Origin: Paeniglutamicibacter gangotriensis Lz1y
GTDB lineage: Bacteria > Actinomycetota > Actinomycetes > Actinomycetales > Micrococcaceae
DNA: 64,000 nucleotides
NCBI RefSeq assembly: GCF_000348945.1
Contig: NZ_AOCK01000007.1
Span: forward strand, 1-64,000
Direction of reading: 5' to 3'
The translations under genes and the position numbers were made by a program. The notes under the pieces are model-generated. The model searched no databases. It was not told the DNA's origin and was given only the letters and a program-made list of their open reading frames with translations. Positions 16,638 through 27,820 of this stretch are shown in pieces (the stretch's first letter is position 1; each line of letters begins with the position of its first letter).

Positions 16638-16972
16638 CATGTCAGGACTCGGGCCGATTTCTAAGGCCGCTGGGCGGAGCTAGGCTGCCTAATCTCACAA
16701 CGAGAATTTTTATTCACCATCCAACTCATATGCGTTTCTGGCGATTCTCCCACGTGTCTGTTCGCCAGGAGCCGATAGGTATTCTGCACGTGTAGAGGTC
16801 TCCTGCGGGCGATAGAGTTTCAAGATGTTCAGACGGAGATCTTCCTGAAGGGTCCTGCCGCGACCGAAACAGGCAGGTGAAAGTACCGATTCATGCCGGT
16901 AAAAGTGAGATGAGACTGTTAGTCTCATAAAAATTCGTGCTCCACTTCTGCGTTCCCCGGAGGAAACGGTAA
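16638..16972. other. Intergenic region, 335 bp, no supportable gene
   Basis: The base composition is lower in GC than the flanking beta-oxidation genes. A 72-codon open frame on the minus strand (16710-16928) has no recognisable features and no ribosome-binding site. The region holds the promoter of the methyltransferase gene, a palindrome at 16911-16927 and GGAGG shortly before the start codon. Confidence 0.5.
16911..16927 (+). promoter_or_regulatory. Palindrome upstream of the methyltransferase gene
   Basis: TGAGACT-GTT-AGTCTCA is a perfect 7-bp inverted repeat with a 3-nt spacer, 46 nt before the start codon. It could be a dimeric-repressor site. A terminator is less likely, as no operon ends here. 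Confidence 0.35.
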
Positions 16973-17674
16973 ATGTTGCCAGACACTAATTACGACTCTT
17001 TTGCCGAAGCGTACTCGACCGAAAATGAATCCAGTCTGATCAATGCATTCTACGAACGACCGGCCGTGTTGGATCTTGTAGGCGACGCACGAAACCGTCG
17101 AATTCTTGATGCCGGTTGTGGATCGGGACCGCTAACCAAAGCACTCGGCAGTCGCGGTGCCATCATGACGGGATTTGACGCGAGTAAAGAGATGATCCGC
17201 TTGGCTCGACAGCGGCTTGGCGACGAGGCCGACCTACTCGTAGCCGATCTAGGTCAGCCCCTTCCGTTCGAAGATGACTCGTTTGATGATGTTGTTGCCT
17301 CACTGGTTTTCCACTATTTGCCAGACTGGGTAAGCCCCCTCAAGGAGATACGCCGCGTTCTACGGCCCGGAGGCAGGCTCATCATGTCCGTAAACCATCC
17401 GCTCCTCTATCCACTGACAAATCCCGGAAAAGGCTACTTCAACCTCACGAAGTACTCCGATGAGCACTCTTTCAATGGCCAACGGGGCACCCTCACGTAT
17501 TGGCACCGGCCCTTGCACGCCATGACAGACGCGTTTAGCAAAGCAGGATTCCAAATCGAGACCATCAGCGAACCCCCATACTCCTCTGATGCTCCTGCGG
17601 GGATCATCCCGCCACAATTCAAAGACCGAGACTCGTTCTTGAGCTTCATCTTCTTCGCACTCCGCGCTCAATGA
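16973..17674 (+). CDS. Class I SAM-dependent methyltransferase
   Basis: 233 residues. Motif I ILDAGCGSG at 44-52 binds AdoMet, motif II is GFDAS, the PFEDDSFDDVVASLVFHYL stretch is the motif IV region, and LRPGGRLIMSVNHP follows. This is a ubiE/methyltransferase-11-type fold; the substrate is unknown. ATG at 16973 with CGGAGGAAA upstream. Codon use is less GC-biased than in its neighbours, suggesting later acquisition. It stands alone between the fad operon and the Rieske genes. Confidence 0.85.
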   Translation: MLPDTNYDSFAEAYSTENESSLINAFYERPAVLDLVGDARNRRILDAGCGSGPLTKALGSRGAIMTGFDASKEMIRLARQRLGDEADLLVADLGQPLPFEDDSFDDVVASLVFHYLPDWVSPLKEIRRVLRPGGRLIMSVNHPLLYPLTNPGKGYFNLTKYSDEHSFNGQRGTLTYWHRPLHAMTDAFSKAGFQIETISEPPYSSDAPAGIIPPQFKDRDSFLSFIFFALRAQ

Positions 17675-17746
17675 TGGTGTTTACGACGCTCATCGACGGG
17701 TAAGAGCCGCCCATCCATCGACCTTGCAAGGTTTCTGCGCGAGAAT

Positions 17747-18184
17747 GTGGCTATGAAACAGTTCATCGAATTGATGCCTACCCGCAGAAGCGTCATCGGG
17801 GCTTCTCTGGTCGCAGGAGCCTCGGTAAGTCTGGTTGCCTGCGGATCGGGCAATAAACCCCAAGACGTCCCAGAGCCCAGCGGCTCCGCTCAAAACGCCG
17901 TCGAACTGTCGAAACTACCCGTGGAGGGTACCGCCTCGGTCTCGGTGCAGGGCCACGACTACCTGCTCTATCGTCCCGACGAGGCGACGGTACTGGCCTA
18001 CACGGCGGTGTGCACGCATCAGGGTTGCTCCGTTGGTACCGGAACCGGCACCACCTTCAAATGCCCCTGCCACGGCTCGGAGTTTTCGAAGCTCGACGGT
18101 TCGGTGATCCAAGGCCCCGCCAAGGCACCGTTGGTCCGCTACGCCACGGAGGTCGGTAGCACCGAGGTGAGGATCTTCCTCTGA
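17747..18184 (+). CDS. Tat-exported Rieske [2Fe-2S] lipoprotein (first of two)
   Basis: 145 residues. The N-terminus has a twin-arginine motif (TRRSVIG, 12-18), a hydrophobic stretch and a lipobox ending at Cys32 (LVAC), so it should be exported folded and lipid-anchored. The Rieske cluster ligands are CTHQGC at 89-94 and CPCHG at 106-110. A small free-standing Rieske domain of this type probably serves electron transfer at the outer face of the membrane; no partner oxidoreductase lies next to it. GTG 17747 or ATG 17753 may be the start. A paralogue follows 74 nt downstream. Confidence 0.85.
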   Translation: MAMKQFIELMPTRRSVIGASLVAGASVSLVACGSGNKPQDVPEPSGSAQNAVELSKLPVEGTASVSVQGHDYLLYRPDEATVLAYTAVCTHQGCSVGTGTGTTFKCPCHGSEFSKLDGSVIQGPAKAPLVRYATEVGSTEVRIFL

Positions 18185-18258
18185 GTCTGCTCGTGGCAAT
18201 GGGCTGCTGTAAGTGACATCGCACAGGCCATGGGGCCGTAGAGCCATTCCGACATGGA

Positions 18259-18750
18259 ATGATGGGTTTCATGAGTTTCACGATCCCGCCCTGTTCGCGC
18301 CGCGCTTTTGTCGGTACCACCGTGGCCACCGGCGCCACTCTCGCTCTGGCCGCCTGCGGCGACGGTTCCTCCGCTGCACCGAATAACGAGCCCTCTACTG
18401 CTCCCGAAGTCTCCGGTGAGGGAACCGTCGTGGCCACCGTGGCCGAGCTGCCGGTGGGAACACGCCTGTCGGTGGCGGCAGTACGTACCCAGGGCGATGA
18501 GGCAGGCAAACAGGCTGGCTTCCTGCTGTTCCGTCCAGACGAGCAGACCGTGTTGGCCTACACGGCTATTTGCACGCACCAGGGATGCGCCGTGACAGTC
18601 AAGGCCCCGGACGGGGATAACTTCTACTGCCCCTGCCATGGGTCCTACTTCCAGCCGGAGGATGGCAAGGCCGTTGCGGGGCCCGCCCGAGAGGCGTTGG
18701 AGCGGTTCGCCGCAGAAATCAAGGACGACGACGTTCTGATCTACGTTTAG
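18259..18750 (+). CDS. Tat-exported Rieske [2Fe-2S] lipoprotein (second of two)
   Basis: 163 residues with the same plan as its neighbour: a twin-arginine motif (SRRAFVG), a hydrophobic segment, lipobox LAAC with Cys33, then CTHQGC at 105-110 and CPCHG at 124-128. The two share the LFRPDE/LYRPDE and VLAYTA stretches just before the first ligand motif, so a tandem duplication followed by divergence is likely. ATG at 18259, 18262 or 18271 may be used; the last also fits the Tat signal. Redox partner unknown. Confidence 0.85.
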   Translation: MMGFMSFTIPPCSRRAFVGTTVATGATLALAACGDGSSAAPNNEPSTAPEVSGEGTVVATVAELPVGTRLSVAAVRTQGDEAGKQAGFLLFRPDEQTVLAYTAICTHQGCAVTVKAPDGDNFYCPCHGSYFQPEDGKAVAGPAREALERFAAEIKDDDVLIYV

Positions 18751-18865
18751 CACGATTTCCGTCCCGGCTCTTCCCTTGGACTGCCGGGCAACATAGGTTC
18801 ATGGGTAGGCTCCCACCGGGTGCCTACCCGCTTCATTTCCCCGTGATTGAAGGAGCCGCACCGCC

Positions 18866-19501
18866 ATGTCCAATGAGTCAACTGCCGTCGTGTTCATCGA
18901 ATTCCAAAACGACTTCACATCCCCCGGCGGCGTCCTGCACGACGCGGTCAAGGACTCGATCGAAGCAAACTCGACGCTCGATAACGCCGCAAGAGTCTTG
19001 GCCTCGGCACGAGAGCATGGGGCTGTCGTCATCCATTCCCCCATCAGTTTCGCCCCCGGCTACAACGAGATTTCTTCCCATCCGTACGGGATCCTCAAGG
19101 GCGTGGTCGACGCGACGGCGTTCGTTAAGGGTCAGTGGGGCGCGGAAATTGATGCACGATTCGCCCCGCAGCCAACCGACATCGTCATCGAGGGCAAACG
19201 CGGACTCGATGCTTTCGGCAGCACCAACCTGGACTTCATCCTGCGATCCAAGGGAATCGGCAAGGTAGTGTTGGCCGGTTTCCTGACCAACTGCTGCGTG
19301 GAGTCCACCATGCGCACGGCCTACGAGCGCGGATTCGAGGTCGTGACGCTCACCGATGCCGTCGCAGCAACCTCCGTGGAGGAAGGCGAGTCAGCGGTGC
19401 GCTTCAACTATCCGATGTTCTCGACCCCGACCACCAGCGACGCGTTCATTGCAACGATGGAATCGTCCCGGGACCTAGCCGACACCTCGCGCGGCTACTG
19501 A
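18866..19501 (+). CDS. Cysteine hydrolase, isochorismatase-like family
   Basis: 211 residues. The catalytic triad of the family is visible: Asp16 in EFQNDF, Lys111 in EGKRGLDAF and Cys144 in TNCCVEST. Members hydrolyse isochorismate, nicotinamide, ureidoacrylate or related amides. The substrate is not clear from sequence. The chain opens MSNESTAVVFIEFQNDF. ATG at 18866 follows AAGGAG. It converges closely on the next gene with only 4 nt between the stops. Confidence 0.88.
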   Translation: MSNESTAVVFIEFQNDFTSPGGVLHDAVKDSIEANSTLDNAARVLASAREHGAVVIHSPISFAPGYNEISSHPYGILKGVVDATAFVKGQWGAEIDARFAPQPTDIVIEGKRGLDAFGSTNLDFILRSKGIGKVVLAGFLTNCCVESTMRTAYERGFEVVTLTDAVAATSVEEGESAVRFNYPMFSTPTTSDAFIATMESSRDLADTSRGY

Positions 19502-19505
19502 CGGT

Positions 19506-20201
19506 TTAACCGTTGGTGTCGAATCCGTGGGACATGAATGACACGACTCCCTCGTCAAGGCCCGAGAGCGAAAGCCATCCGGCTTCGCTCGCGGACCCTG
19601 GCACACGGTAAGCGATCAGGCTGTCGCCCCAGTTGGTAGACACTACTTCCTTGTGTTTGTTCACCCAATGGGTGGCCACCAACAACCCATCGGCCCACGC
19701 TTCATAGCGCTCGGCCTTCAGGGTGATGCCCAGCGGGATGGGAAGCTCCTCGAAGTGGCCCACACGCTTCACCCAGGCATTGGGCTCATCGGGCTGGTTG
19801 ATGACCGGCTCCTGTGCTGCGCGCGAAACCTCGCTCAGGCGCCAATATGTGAACTGTTCCTCGGCTGCTTCCACGGCCTTCATGACCATCAGGATGTCTC
19901 CGAAACTCGGCATCGACCGCGTCGGGAAGCGGACCGAATCCCGGTGCATGATCTGCGCTCGATCGAGGTTCTGGTCCCGGAACTGATTCACTTCCCAGTT
20001 ATCGGTCTTCGGATCCAAACGAATCCGTGATTCGGCGCGATAGACCTCTGGCTCTTCGTCGACCAACATCCGAGTCAACAGCACATTTGAGGCCATCGAT
20101 TGGTAGCGCACCCCAATGCGCCGCTGGTCTTTGACCAGCACTTCCCAACGCTCAAAATCCGTGAACAATGTACCCTCCATAAAATCAAAACCGTCCCCCA
20201 C
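19506..20201 (-). CDS. Protein of unknown function
   Basis: 231 residues, soluble and acidic, without signal peptide, membrane segment or motif that I recognise. Stretches that look conserved include FTDFERWEVLVKDQRR, RDQNLDRAQIMHRDSVRFP and YEAWADGLLVATHWVNKHKE. The start at 20201 is the longest plausible one. It stands alone between the cysteine hydrolase and the ECF transporter genes. Coding status is supported by length and the regular high-GC codon pattern only. Confidence 0.6.
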   Translation of the reverse strand: MGDGFDFMEGTLFTDFERWEVLVKDQRRIGVRYQSMASNVLLTRMLVDEEPEVYRAESRIRLDPKTDNWEVNQFRDQNLDRAQIMHRDSVRFPTRSMPSFGDILMVMKAVEAAEEQFTYWRLSEVSRAAQEPVINQPDEPNAWVKRVGHFEELPIPLGITLKAERYEAWADGLLVATHWVNKHKEVVSTNWGDSLIAYRVPGSASEAGWLSLSGLDEGVVSFMSHGFDTNG

Positions 20202-20258
20202 AACGTTCGATCCTACCTGCGCGTCATGGCCAAAGGCTCAGAATTTCCGGAGAGTACG

Positions 20259-21653
20259 TCATCGCGCCGCTTGCGCAACGGGCTGCATCCGATGGATCCG
20301 CCCTGCCACCCCGATCAGAAACCCCTCGTCGTGACTGGCAATCAGCACCGCGCCACCGCGGTCCAGCACCTTTCCAATCACCGCTCGCAGCACCTCAAGT
20401 CCCCCGGCATCCAGCGCCTCTGTGGGTTCGTCGAGTAACAACAGTGCCGGCCTGCGGATCAGCACCGTGGCCAATGCCACGAGCCTGCGGGCTGCTGCGG
20501 GAAGCTCATAGGGGTGGGTTTCACCCGTGCCGGCAAGCCCCAGTGATTCGAGCACTTCGGGGATCTTCACCGCAGTGCTGCGCGGCAGACCGAAGGCGAC
20601 CTCCCGGTGGACGGTGCGCTCGAAAAGCTGGTCGGCGGGGTTCTGCAGCAACAGCCCCACGCCGGCTCCACGCTTGGTTCCCTGGCGTAGTACTCCGGCT
20701 CGCAGGTTCAGCAGTCCCGCGGCGGTCTTGAGCACCGTGGATTTGCCCGAGCCGTTGGGTCCGGCCAACCCCACGCATTCCCCGGCGTGCACCAACAGAT
20801 CCAGACCCGTCACCGCAGACGCCGCGGAGCCGGGGTAACCAAGCTCGGCGGCACTGAATTCGAGCAAGGCCGCAGTGCCGGGCGAGTGCCGGCGGTCCGG
20901 CGCAGAAACCTCATTTCGCGGGATACTGATTTGCTCGCCCGGCACCGATTCGCAGCGTCCGGCGCGCAGCCGCAGCATGTGGTCCGCTCCGTCCACCGAG
21001 CCGTCCACGGCCCGGGTGAGCAGTACCAACGCCGTACCCTCGGCGCGTAATTGCTGCAGCAGGGCCGCCACGCGCGCGGAAGCCGCGGCATCTAGTCCGG
21101 CCAGCGGCTCATCCAAGATGAGCACCGGCGCACCATCCAGGGTGAGCGCCGCGAGTGCCACCAGACGCTCCTGGCCCCCGGAGAGCGTCTCAGGGTCACG
21201 GTCCAGCAATTCTCCGAGGCCCAACCTGTGGGCGAGCGCGGTGATCCGTGCGTGCATCTGGGCGCGCGGCACCCCGGCGTTCTCCAGCCCCACGGCCAGC
21301 TCCTCGGCCACTGTTTCGCGGACCCCGGAGAGATAGTGGCGAGCATCCTGGGGCAGCATGCCCACATGTCGTGCCCATCCCACCGGATCGATGCGCACAC
21401 TCTTGCCGGTGCCGTGTCGAATGGTTTGGCCTTGTATCTCGAACACTGCCTCCAGTTCCTCGCCGTCGTGCCGCGGCAGCATCCCGCACAGCACGGCCCC
21501 CAGCGTTGATTTGCCCGAGCCAGAGTCTCCCACAATGACCGTCAGCGAGCCTGCCTCCAAGGACAACCCGATGCCCGCCAGTGTATCGTCGCCATCCCCG
21601 GAGTAGCGGAACCGCTCCAGTTCAACCTCGAACAGCGGGTTTCCGCGACTCAT
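20259..21653 (-). CDS. ECF transporter ATPase, EcfA1-EcfA2 fused in one chain
   Basis: 464 residues with two ABC ATPase domains. Domain 1 has Walker A around 42-50 (GDSGSGKST), an intact LSGGQ at 157-161 and Walker B LILDE, but no H-loop histidine (LLTRA). Domain 2 has Walker A at 298-306 (GPNGSGKST), Walker B LLLLDEP and H-loop His441, but its signature is degenerate (LPAAA). Together they should form one canonical and one degenerate ATP site. The ATG at 21653 overlaps the EcfT stop as ATGA. It powers the EcfT/S module encoded just upstream. An in-frame extension to 21881 is rejected because it overlaps ecfT. Confidence 0.9.
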   Translation of the reverse strand: MSRGNPLFEVELERFRYSGDGDDTLAGIGLSLEAGSLTVIVGDSGSGKSTLGAVLCGMLPRHDGEELEAVFEIQGQTIRHGTGKSVRIDPVGWARHVGMLPQDARHYLSGVRETVAEELAVGLENAGVPRAQMHARITALAHRLGLGELLDRDPETLSGGQERLVALAALTLDGAPVLILDEPLAGLDAAASARVAALLQQLRAEGTALVLLTRAVDGSVDGADHMLRLRAGRCESVPGEQISIPRNEVSAPDRRHSPGTAALLEFSAAELGYPGSAASAVTGLDLLVHAGECVGLAGPNGSGKSTVLKTAAGLLNLRAGVLRQGTKRGAGVGLLLQNPADQLFERTVHREVAFGLPRSTAVKIPEVLESLGLAGTGETHPYELPAAARRLVALATVLIRRPALLLLDEPTEALDAGGLEVLRAVIGKVLDRGGAVLIASHDEGFLIGVAGRIHRMQPVAQAAR

Positions 21654-22417
21654 CCTTGTCCCACCCAGGTCGGTGCCAGCAGCGCCACCGGTCCCAGCAC
21701 CATCGCTCCCAGCGCCACTCGACGCACCCAGCACTGGGCGGGCGAGTCCGGAACCTCGCGCAGGCGCGTATGCGCGCCCTTCGCGGGGAAGCCGCGTGCG
21801 GCCAGATAGGCGGAACGGTCGGCAGCATCCTGCACCGAGGAGAGGACCAACGGCACCGAGCGTAAGCGCACGCTCCTCCACCAGCCACGCGGCCCGGCAG
21901 CCAGAGGTATCCCGCGCAGCGCCTGAGCCTGCCCGATGGCACGCTGCCGCTGCGCCAAGCGGGGCAGCAACGACAGCGTGGCGGCCAACAGGTAGCCGGC
22001 TTGCGGCGGGGCACTCGAGAGGTCCACCGCGGCCACCAGATCGTGGCGGTCAATCAGCATCGAGCACAGCAACCCGGCGACCACCAGTACCCCGGTGCGC
22101 AGCCCCAGTTGCCCGGCGGTCACCAATCCCTCGGTGGTGATCCGCAACGGACCTGCCGCCGCCAGCACGTGGCCTCCGCCGGTGTCGATCAGCCCGTGGA
22201 TCAGCAAGTGCGACCCCCACGCCGGAACCAGGATCACCGCGCCCAGTCGCACCAGCTTCCCTGCGCGCTTGGCCCTGGCCGCGAGCAGTAGGCAGCCGGC
22301 CAGCACCGCGGTGTGAAGCCACCAGCGGCCCGCCGCGGTGGTGATCGCCACGACGGCCGCGGCCAGCACCAGCACGGTGAACGGGTGCAACCGGCCGGTG
22401 CGGGGCAACTGGTGCAC
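21650..22417 (-). CDS. ECF transporter transmembrane component EcfT
   Basis: 255 residues with about five membrane helices in the N-terminal two-thirds. Coupling motifs of the EcfT family appear as AQALRGIPL and AAYLAARGFP-like stretches (here QALRG and YLAARGFP), which contact the ATPases. GTG start at 22417 directly follows the S-component stop (TAAGTG), and its own stop overlaps the ATPase start. All three genes must be co-translated from one mRNA. Confidence 0.88.
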   Translation of the reverse strand: MHQLPRTGRLHPFTVLVLAAAVVAITTAAGRWWLHTAVLAGCLLLAARAKRAGKLVRLGAVILVPAWGSHLLIHGLIDTGGGHVLAAAGPLRITTEGLVTAGQLGLRTGVLVVAGLLCSMLIDRHDLVAAVDLSSAPPQAGYLLAATLSLLPRLAQRQRAIGQAQALRGIPLAAGPRGWWRSVRLRSVPLVLSSVQDAADRSAYLAARGFPAKGAHTRLREVPDSPAQCWVRRVALGAMVLGPVALLAPTWVGQG

Positions 22418-23236
22418 TTAGCGCGAGCCCCGCGAACCAAGCACCCGGTGGCGGCGCACAAACGCGAATCCGCCATTCAGCCGGGCCGGCAGTGCGTAAA
22501 TGAGCAGCGCGGCCAGCAGGAAGACGATGGCCTTGTCCCCGGGGTCGGATATCAGTGCCTGTTTGGTCACCGCGGACAGCAACGAGTCGCCCATCGAGCG
22601 GAACGCCGCCACCACCGCACCGGTGCCTACCCCGGAGGTTCCGCCAAAGACGAAGGTTGCCACCGGGGCGGAGGCAACTCCGACCAGCACTCCGGCGCCT
22701 AGGCCCGCGATTGGAGCCAGGTAGGGGCGGCGCAGCGCACCGAAGCGGGCTGCGGTACCGGCCAGGAATCCCACCAGCGCGGCCCCGGCGGCGAAGGGAA
22801 GTACCGTCGGGTTGAACAGGGACCAGATCAGCGTGCCCAGCACACCGGTGGCTGCCCCGGCGCGGCGGCCGGCCAGGAAGCCGACCAGCACGGTGCCCAG
22901 GGAATCCAGGTACAGCGGGATGAATACCGAGCCGACGAATTGGCCCAGCACGATGTTCAGGGCCAAGGCCACCGGGATCAGGCTCAGGGTGGCCACCGGC
23001 AGATCGGGCAGCACCGCTGCCAGCAGCATCAGCGCCGCGGCTAGGTAGGCGGCGAAGGTGGCCAGGGCGACGGTTTGGCCTAGACCATCGGTGAGTCCGG
23101 CCGGGTGGGTCAGCACCAGGACGGTATAGGTGCCGGCGAGCAGCAATACGGCGGCGACGGCCAGGAAGCGGCGGCGCAGCAGGGGCCCGGTGTGATTCTC
23201 GGGCAGGAGCAGAGACTGTGACATGGCGGAGGACAT
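22418..23236 (-). CDS. ECF transporter S component (substrate-binding)
   Basis: 272 residues with six or more hydrophobic segments. The LYLDSLGTVLVGFLAGRRAG stretch near residues 106-125 is typical of S components of the general ECF_trnsprt type. The specificity cannot be read from sequence. Nucleoside hydrolase and aldo-keto reductase genes lie just upstream on the same strand, pointing to a nucleoside, nucleobase or modified base as cargo. The start may be ATG 23236 or 23224. Confidence 0.8.
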   Translation of the reverse strand: MSSAMSQSLLLPENHTGPLLRRRFLAVAAVLLLAGTYTVLVLTHPAGLTDGLGQTVALATFAAYLAAALMLLAAVLPDLPVATLSLIPVALALNIVLGQFVGSVFIPLYLDSLGTVLVGFLAGRRAGAATGVLGTLIWSLFNPTVLPFAAGAALVGFLAGTAARFGALRRPYLAPIAGLGAGVLVGVASAPVATFVFGGTSGVGTGAVVAAFRSMGDSLLSAVTKQALISDPGDKAIVFLLAALLIYALPARLNGGFAFVRRHRVLGSRGSR

Positions 23237-23335
23237 TCCTCGGGTGCGGGGGCGCCGGGAACAGGTCCGTGGCGCTCGGGGAGCAGGAAACGAGCCTATG
23301 TCACCTCGACCCGATCAACGATTCTAGCCGACCGC

Positions 23336-24400
23336 TCAGCCCATCGGATCCAGCTGCCGGGCCAGGGCGCCGAGCCGGTCCACCAGCTCGGCGAATCCGG
23401 CATCCGGGTCGTTCCACGACACCACGTGGGCGTTGGCGGCTTTGCCCCAGAGCCCGCGAAAATCGGCCACGGTGGTGCCGATCAGCAGCGGGGATTCTGT
23501 CTCCACGGCCACGGTCGCGGCCCGGGTGCGGTGTTCCATGGTGCCGGCGGCGATACCTGCGGCAAAGAAGTCGTGCACGTGGGCGATGTAACCCTGGTCG
23601 TAGTCACGGTGGAATTCGAAGTAGAAACGCAACGCATCACTGAGGTAGCGCACCAGCGGGTTCGAGGCGCCGCTGCGGGTCCCGGACGGATCAGCCTCGC
23701 TGACAATCTCGGGGGCGGTGCAGTGCGCCGCAGCGGCCAGATCGGTGAGGAGTTCCGGGCGCATCTCGAAGCGTTCGGTGGTGTCCAGCGAGCAAAGAAT
23801 AGGGAGTTTCTCGGTGTCCAGACCGGCCTCGGCCGCGGCGCTGTAAGCGGCAAAAACTTCGGCGGCGGCATGCGGGTCCACGTGGGTGTTCCATTCGGCC
23901 GTCGGGGTGGTGTTGCCCTGGTGGTAGAAGGCACCGCCCATGATCACCACTTTTCCCAACAACCAGGGTAAGCGTGGCTCGCGGCGCAGGGCGAGCGCGA
24001 AGTTGGTCAGCGGGGCGGTGAATAGCGCGATCAGTTCCCCGGGTTCGGCCCGGGCCGCCTCGATCCAGAAGTCGATCGCGTCAAGGCTCTCCTCCCCCGG
24101 TCCGGGAGGTGCGGGCAGCGTCGCGTAGCCCACCCCCTGTGGGCCGTGGGTTTCCGGGGTGGTCACCAGCGCGACGCGCAGCGGTTGCCGCGCACCGATC
24201 AGCACCGGCACCGCCGGCTGCCCGCACAGGGCCAGCAGTGCCCGGTTGTTGGCAGCGACAGCCTCGGCGTCCACGTTCCCCGGTGAGGAGGTGACGGCCA
24301 CGATCTCGACGTGCTCACAGGCGGCCAGATAGGCCAATGCCAATGCATCATCGATCCCAGTGTCGTTATCCAGCAGGATCCTGCTGCGCGCAGCGCCCAT
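23336..24400 (-). CDS. Inosine-uridine preferring nucleoside hydrolase family protein
   Basis: 354 residues. The Ca2+-binding DNDTGIDDA motif at 11-19 and VIMGG...AEWN further on identify the IUNH fold, which cleaves N-ribosides to base and ribose. HVHDFFAAG near residue 275 corresponds to the C-terminal His/Asp region. It starts 3 nt after the aldo-keto reductase stop, so the two are one transcription unit. A 99-nt gap separates it from the ECF S-component gene, and this gap contains -10-like TAGAAT and TAGGCT hexamers on the minus strand. Confidence 0.88.
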   Translation of the reverse strand: MGAARSRILLDNDTGIDDALALAYLAACEHVEIVAVTSSPGNVDAEAVAANNRALLALCGQPAVPVLIGARQPLRVALVTTPETHGPQGVGYATLPAPPGPGEESLDAIDFWIEAARAEPGELIALFTAPLTNFALALRREPRLPWLLGKVVIMGGAFYHQGNTTPTAEWNTHVDPHAAAEVFAAYSAAAEAGLDTEKLPILCSLDTTERFEMRPELLTDLAAAAHCTAPEIVSEADPSGTRSGASNPLVRYLSDALRFYFEFHRDYDQGYIAHVHDFFAAGIAAGTMEHRTRAATVAVETESPLLIGTTVADFRGLWGKAANAHVVSWNDPDAGFAELVDRLGALARQLDPMG

Positions 24401-24403
24401 CAG

Positions 24404-26998
<2,595 letters not shown>

Positions 26999-27033
26999 AA
27001 ATGCAACACCGGTGACCTCATGAGGTTGCCAAA

Positions 27034-27084
27034 GCGGGCGGGGCTTTTCACCGAGAAATCGGTCAAAGGCCTCGCCCGTTTTTT
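27034..27084 (+). terminator. Terminator after argG
   Basis: A 14-bp stem (27035-27048 with 27065-27078, two G-U pairs) closed by an inner CCGA-GAAA-TCGG hairpin and followed by TTTTTT at 27079-27084. The DinB gene ends on the other strand 11 nt later. Confidence 0.85.
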
Positions 27085-27094
27085 GTGTCCGGCG

Positions 27095-27820
27095 TCAACC
27101 ACGATTTTCGAGTGCGTCAAGGTCGCGCACGGCAAAGCGGAGGTGCTCCCACTCCTCCAACAGGATCACGTGCAGGCAGGACCGCGTGTTCTCGCTGCTC
27201 TCCGGGTTCCAGGGGTTCTGCTTCGCCTCGCCCAACTCATCGTGGTCGAGTTCGGCCAGGAATTCCCGCACCATGGCCAAGCGCCCGGCCCTGGCCTTGA
27301 GCACCTCGGCGTATTCGGGAACACCTGGCGCGAAGGCGGAGGCGTCATAGCCGGCCTCCGCGTAGCCGTCAAAGGGCAGGCCCAGCGGGTGGAACGGAGC
27401 TTCGATGCCCAAGATGGTCCGGCGAAGCCAGATGTCGGTGGCCATCACCAGGTGGCGCAGCGTCTGCGCGAACGACCATTCCCCGTCCACCGACGCCCCG
27501 ATGGTCCCGGCCGTCATTGCCGCCACGCGTTCCAGCGTGGATTCCCAAGCATGCTCGACGGCCGCCCATGCGGCGCGCAAACCCTCGGGGTCCGCCGCCC
27601 GCATCAGAGCCATCCCCGGGAAGCGACGCAACAATTGGTCCCGCACGAACGGCACGACGTCGACGCCATTGACCCTCAGCACTCCCCCGTCCCGAAGCAG
27701 CCATGGGTCATCGATGTCGATTCCCCGCGCGTCGACCCCACGCATCACCGCGTCGGTGAGGATGCAGTCGCTGTACCTGGACCCGCTCAGGTCCACATCC
27801 TTGAACCGCGCTCCGTGCAA
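27095..27820 (-). CDS. DinB-family protein with pentapeptide-like N-terminus, 5' end interrupted
   Basis: 241 residues from TTG 27820. The N-terminus (HGARFKDVDLSGSRYSDC) looks like pentapeptide repeats; residues from about 75 form a DinB four-helix bundle with putative metal ligands in TLRHLVMATD and the late EEWEHLRF. Upstream in the same frame an ATG at 27847, with AGGAA in place, opens MAVFD, then TGA, then HDDLHGARF. The family usually starts in that way with a Trp or similar at the stop, so a TGG-to-TGA change is likely. Translation may restart at the TTG. Function unknown; DinB-fold proteins are often thiol-dependent metalloenzymes. Confidence 0.75.
   Translation of the reverse strand: MHGARFKDVDLSGSRYSDCILTDAVMRGVDARGIDIDDPWLLRDGGVLRVNGVDVVPFVRDQLLRRFPGMALMRAADPEGLRAAWAAVEHAWESTLERVAAMTAGTIGASVDGEWSFAQTLRHLVMATDIWLRRTILGIEAPFHPLGLPFDGYAEAGYDASAFAPGVPEYAEVLKARAGRLAMVREFLAELDHDELGEAKQNPWNPESSENTRSCLHVILLEEWEHLRFAVRDLDALENRG

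Noticed and set aside
16710-16928. 72-codon minus-strand frame before the methyltransferase
   Set aside because: No ribosome-binding site, no motif, and it would run through the presumed promoter region.
23237-23335. Possible riboswitch before the ECF S-component gene
   Set aside because: I compared it with TPP, preQ1 and cobalamin consensus elements by eye and saw none of their conserved boxes.
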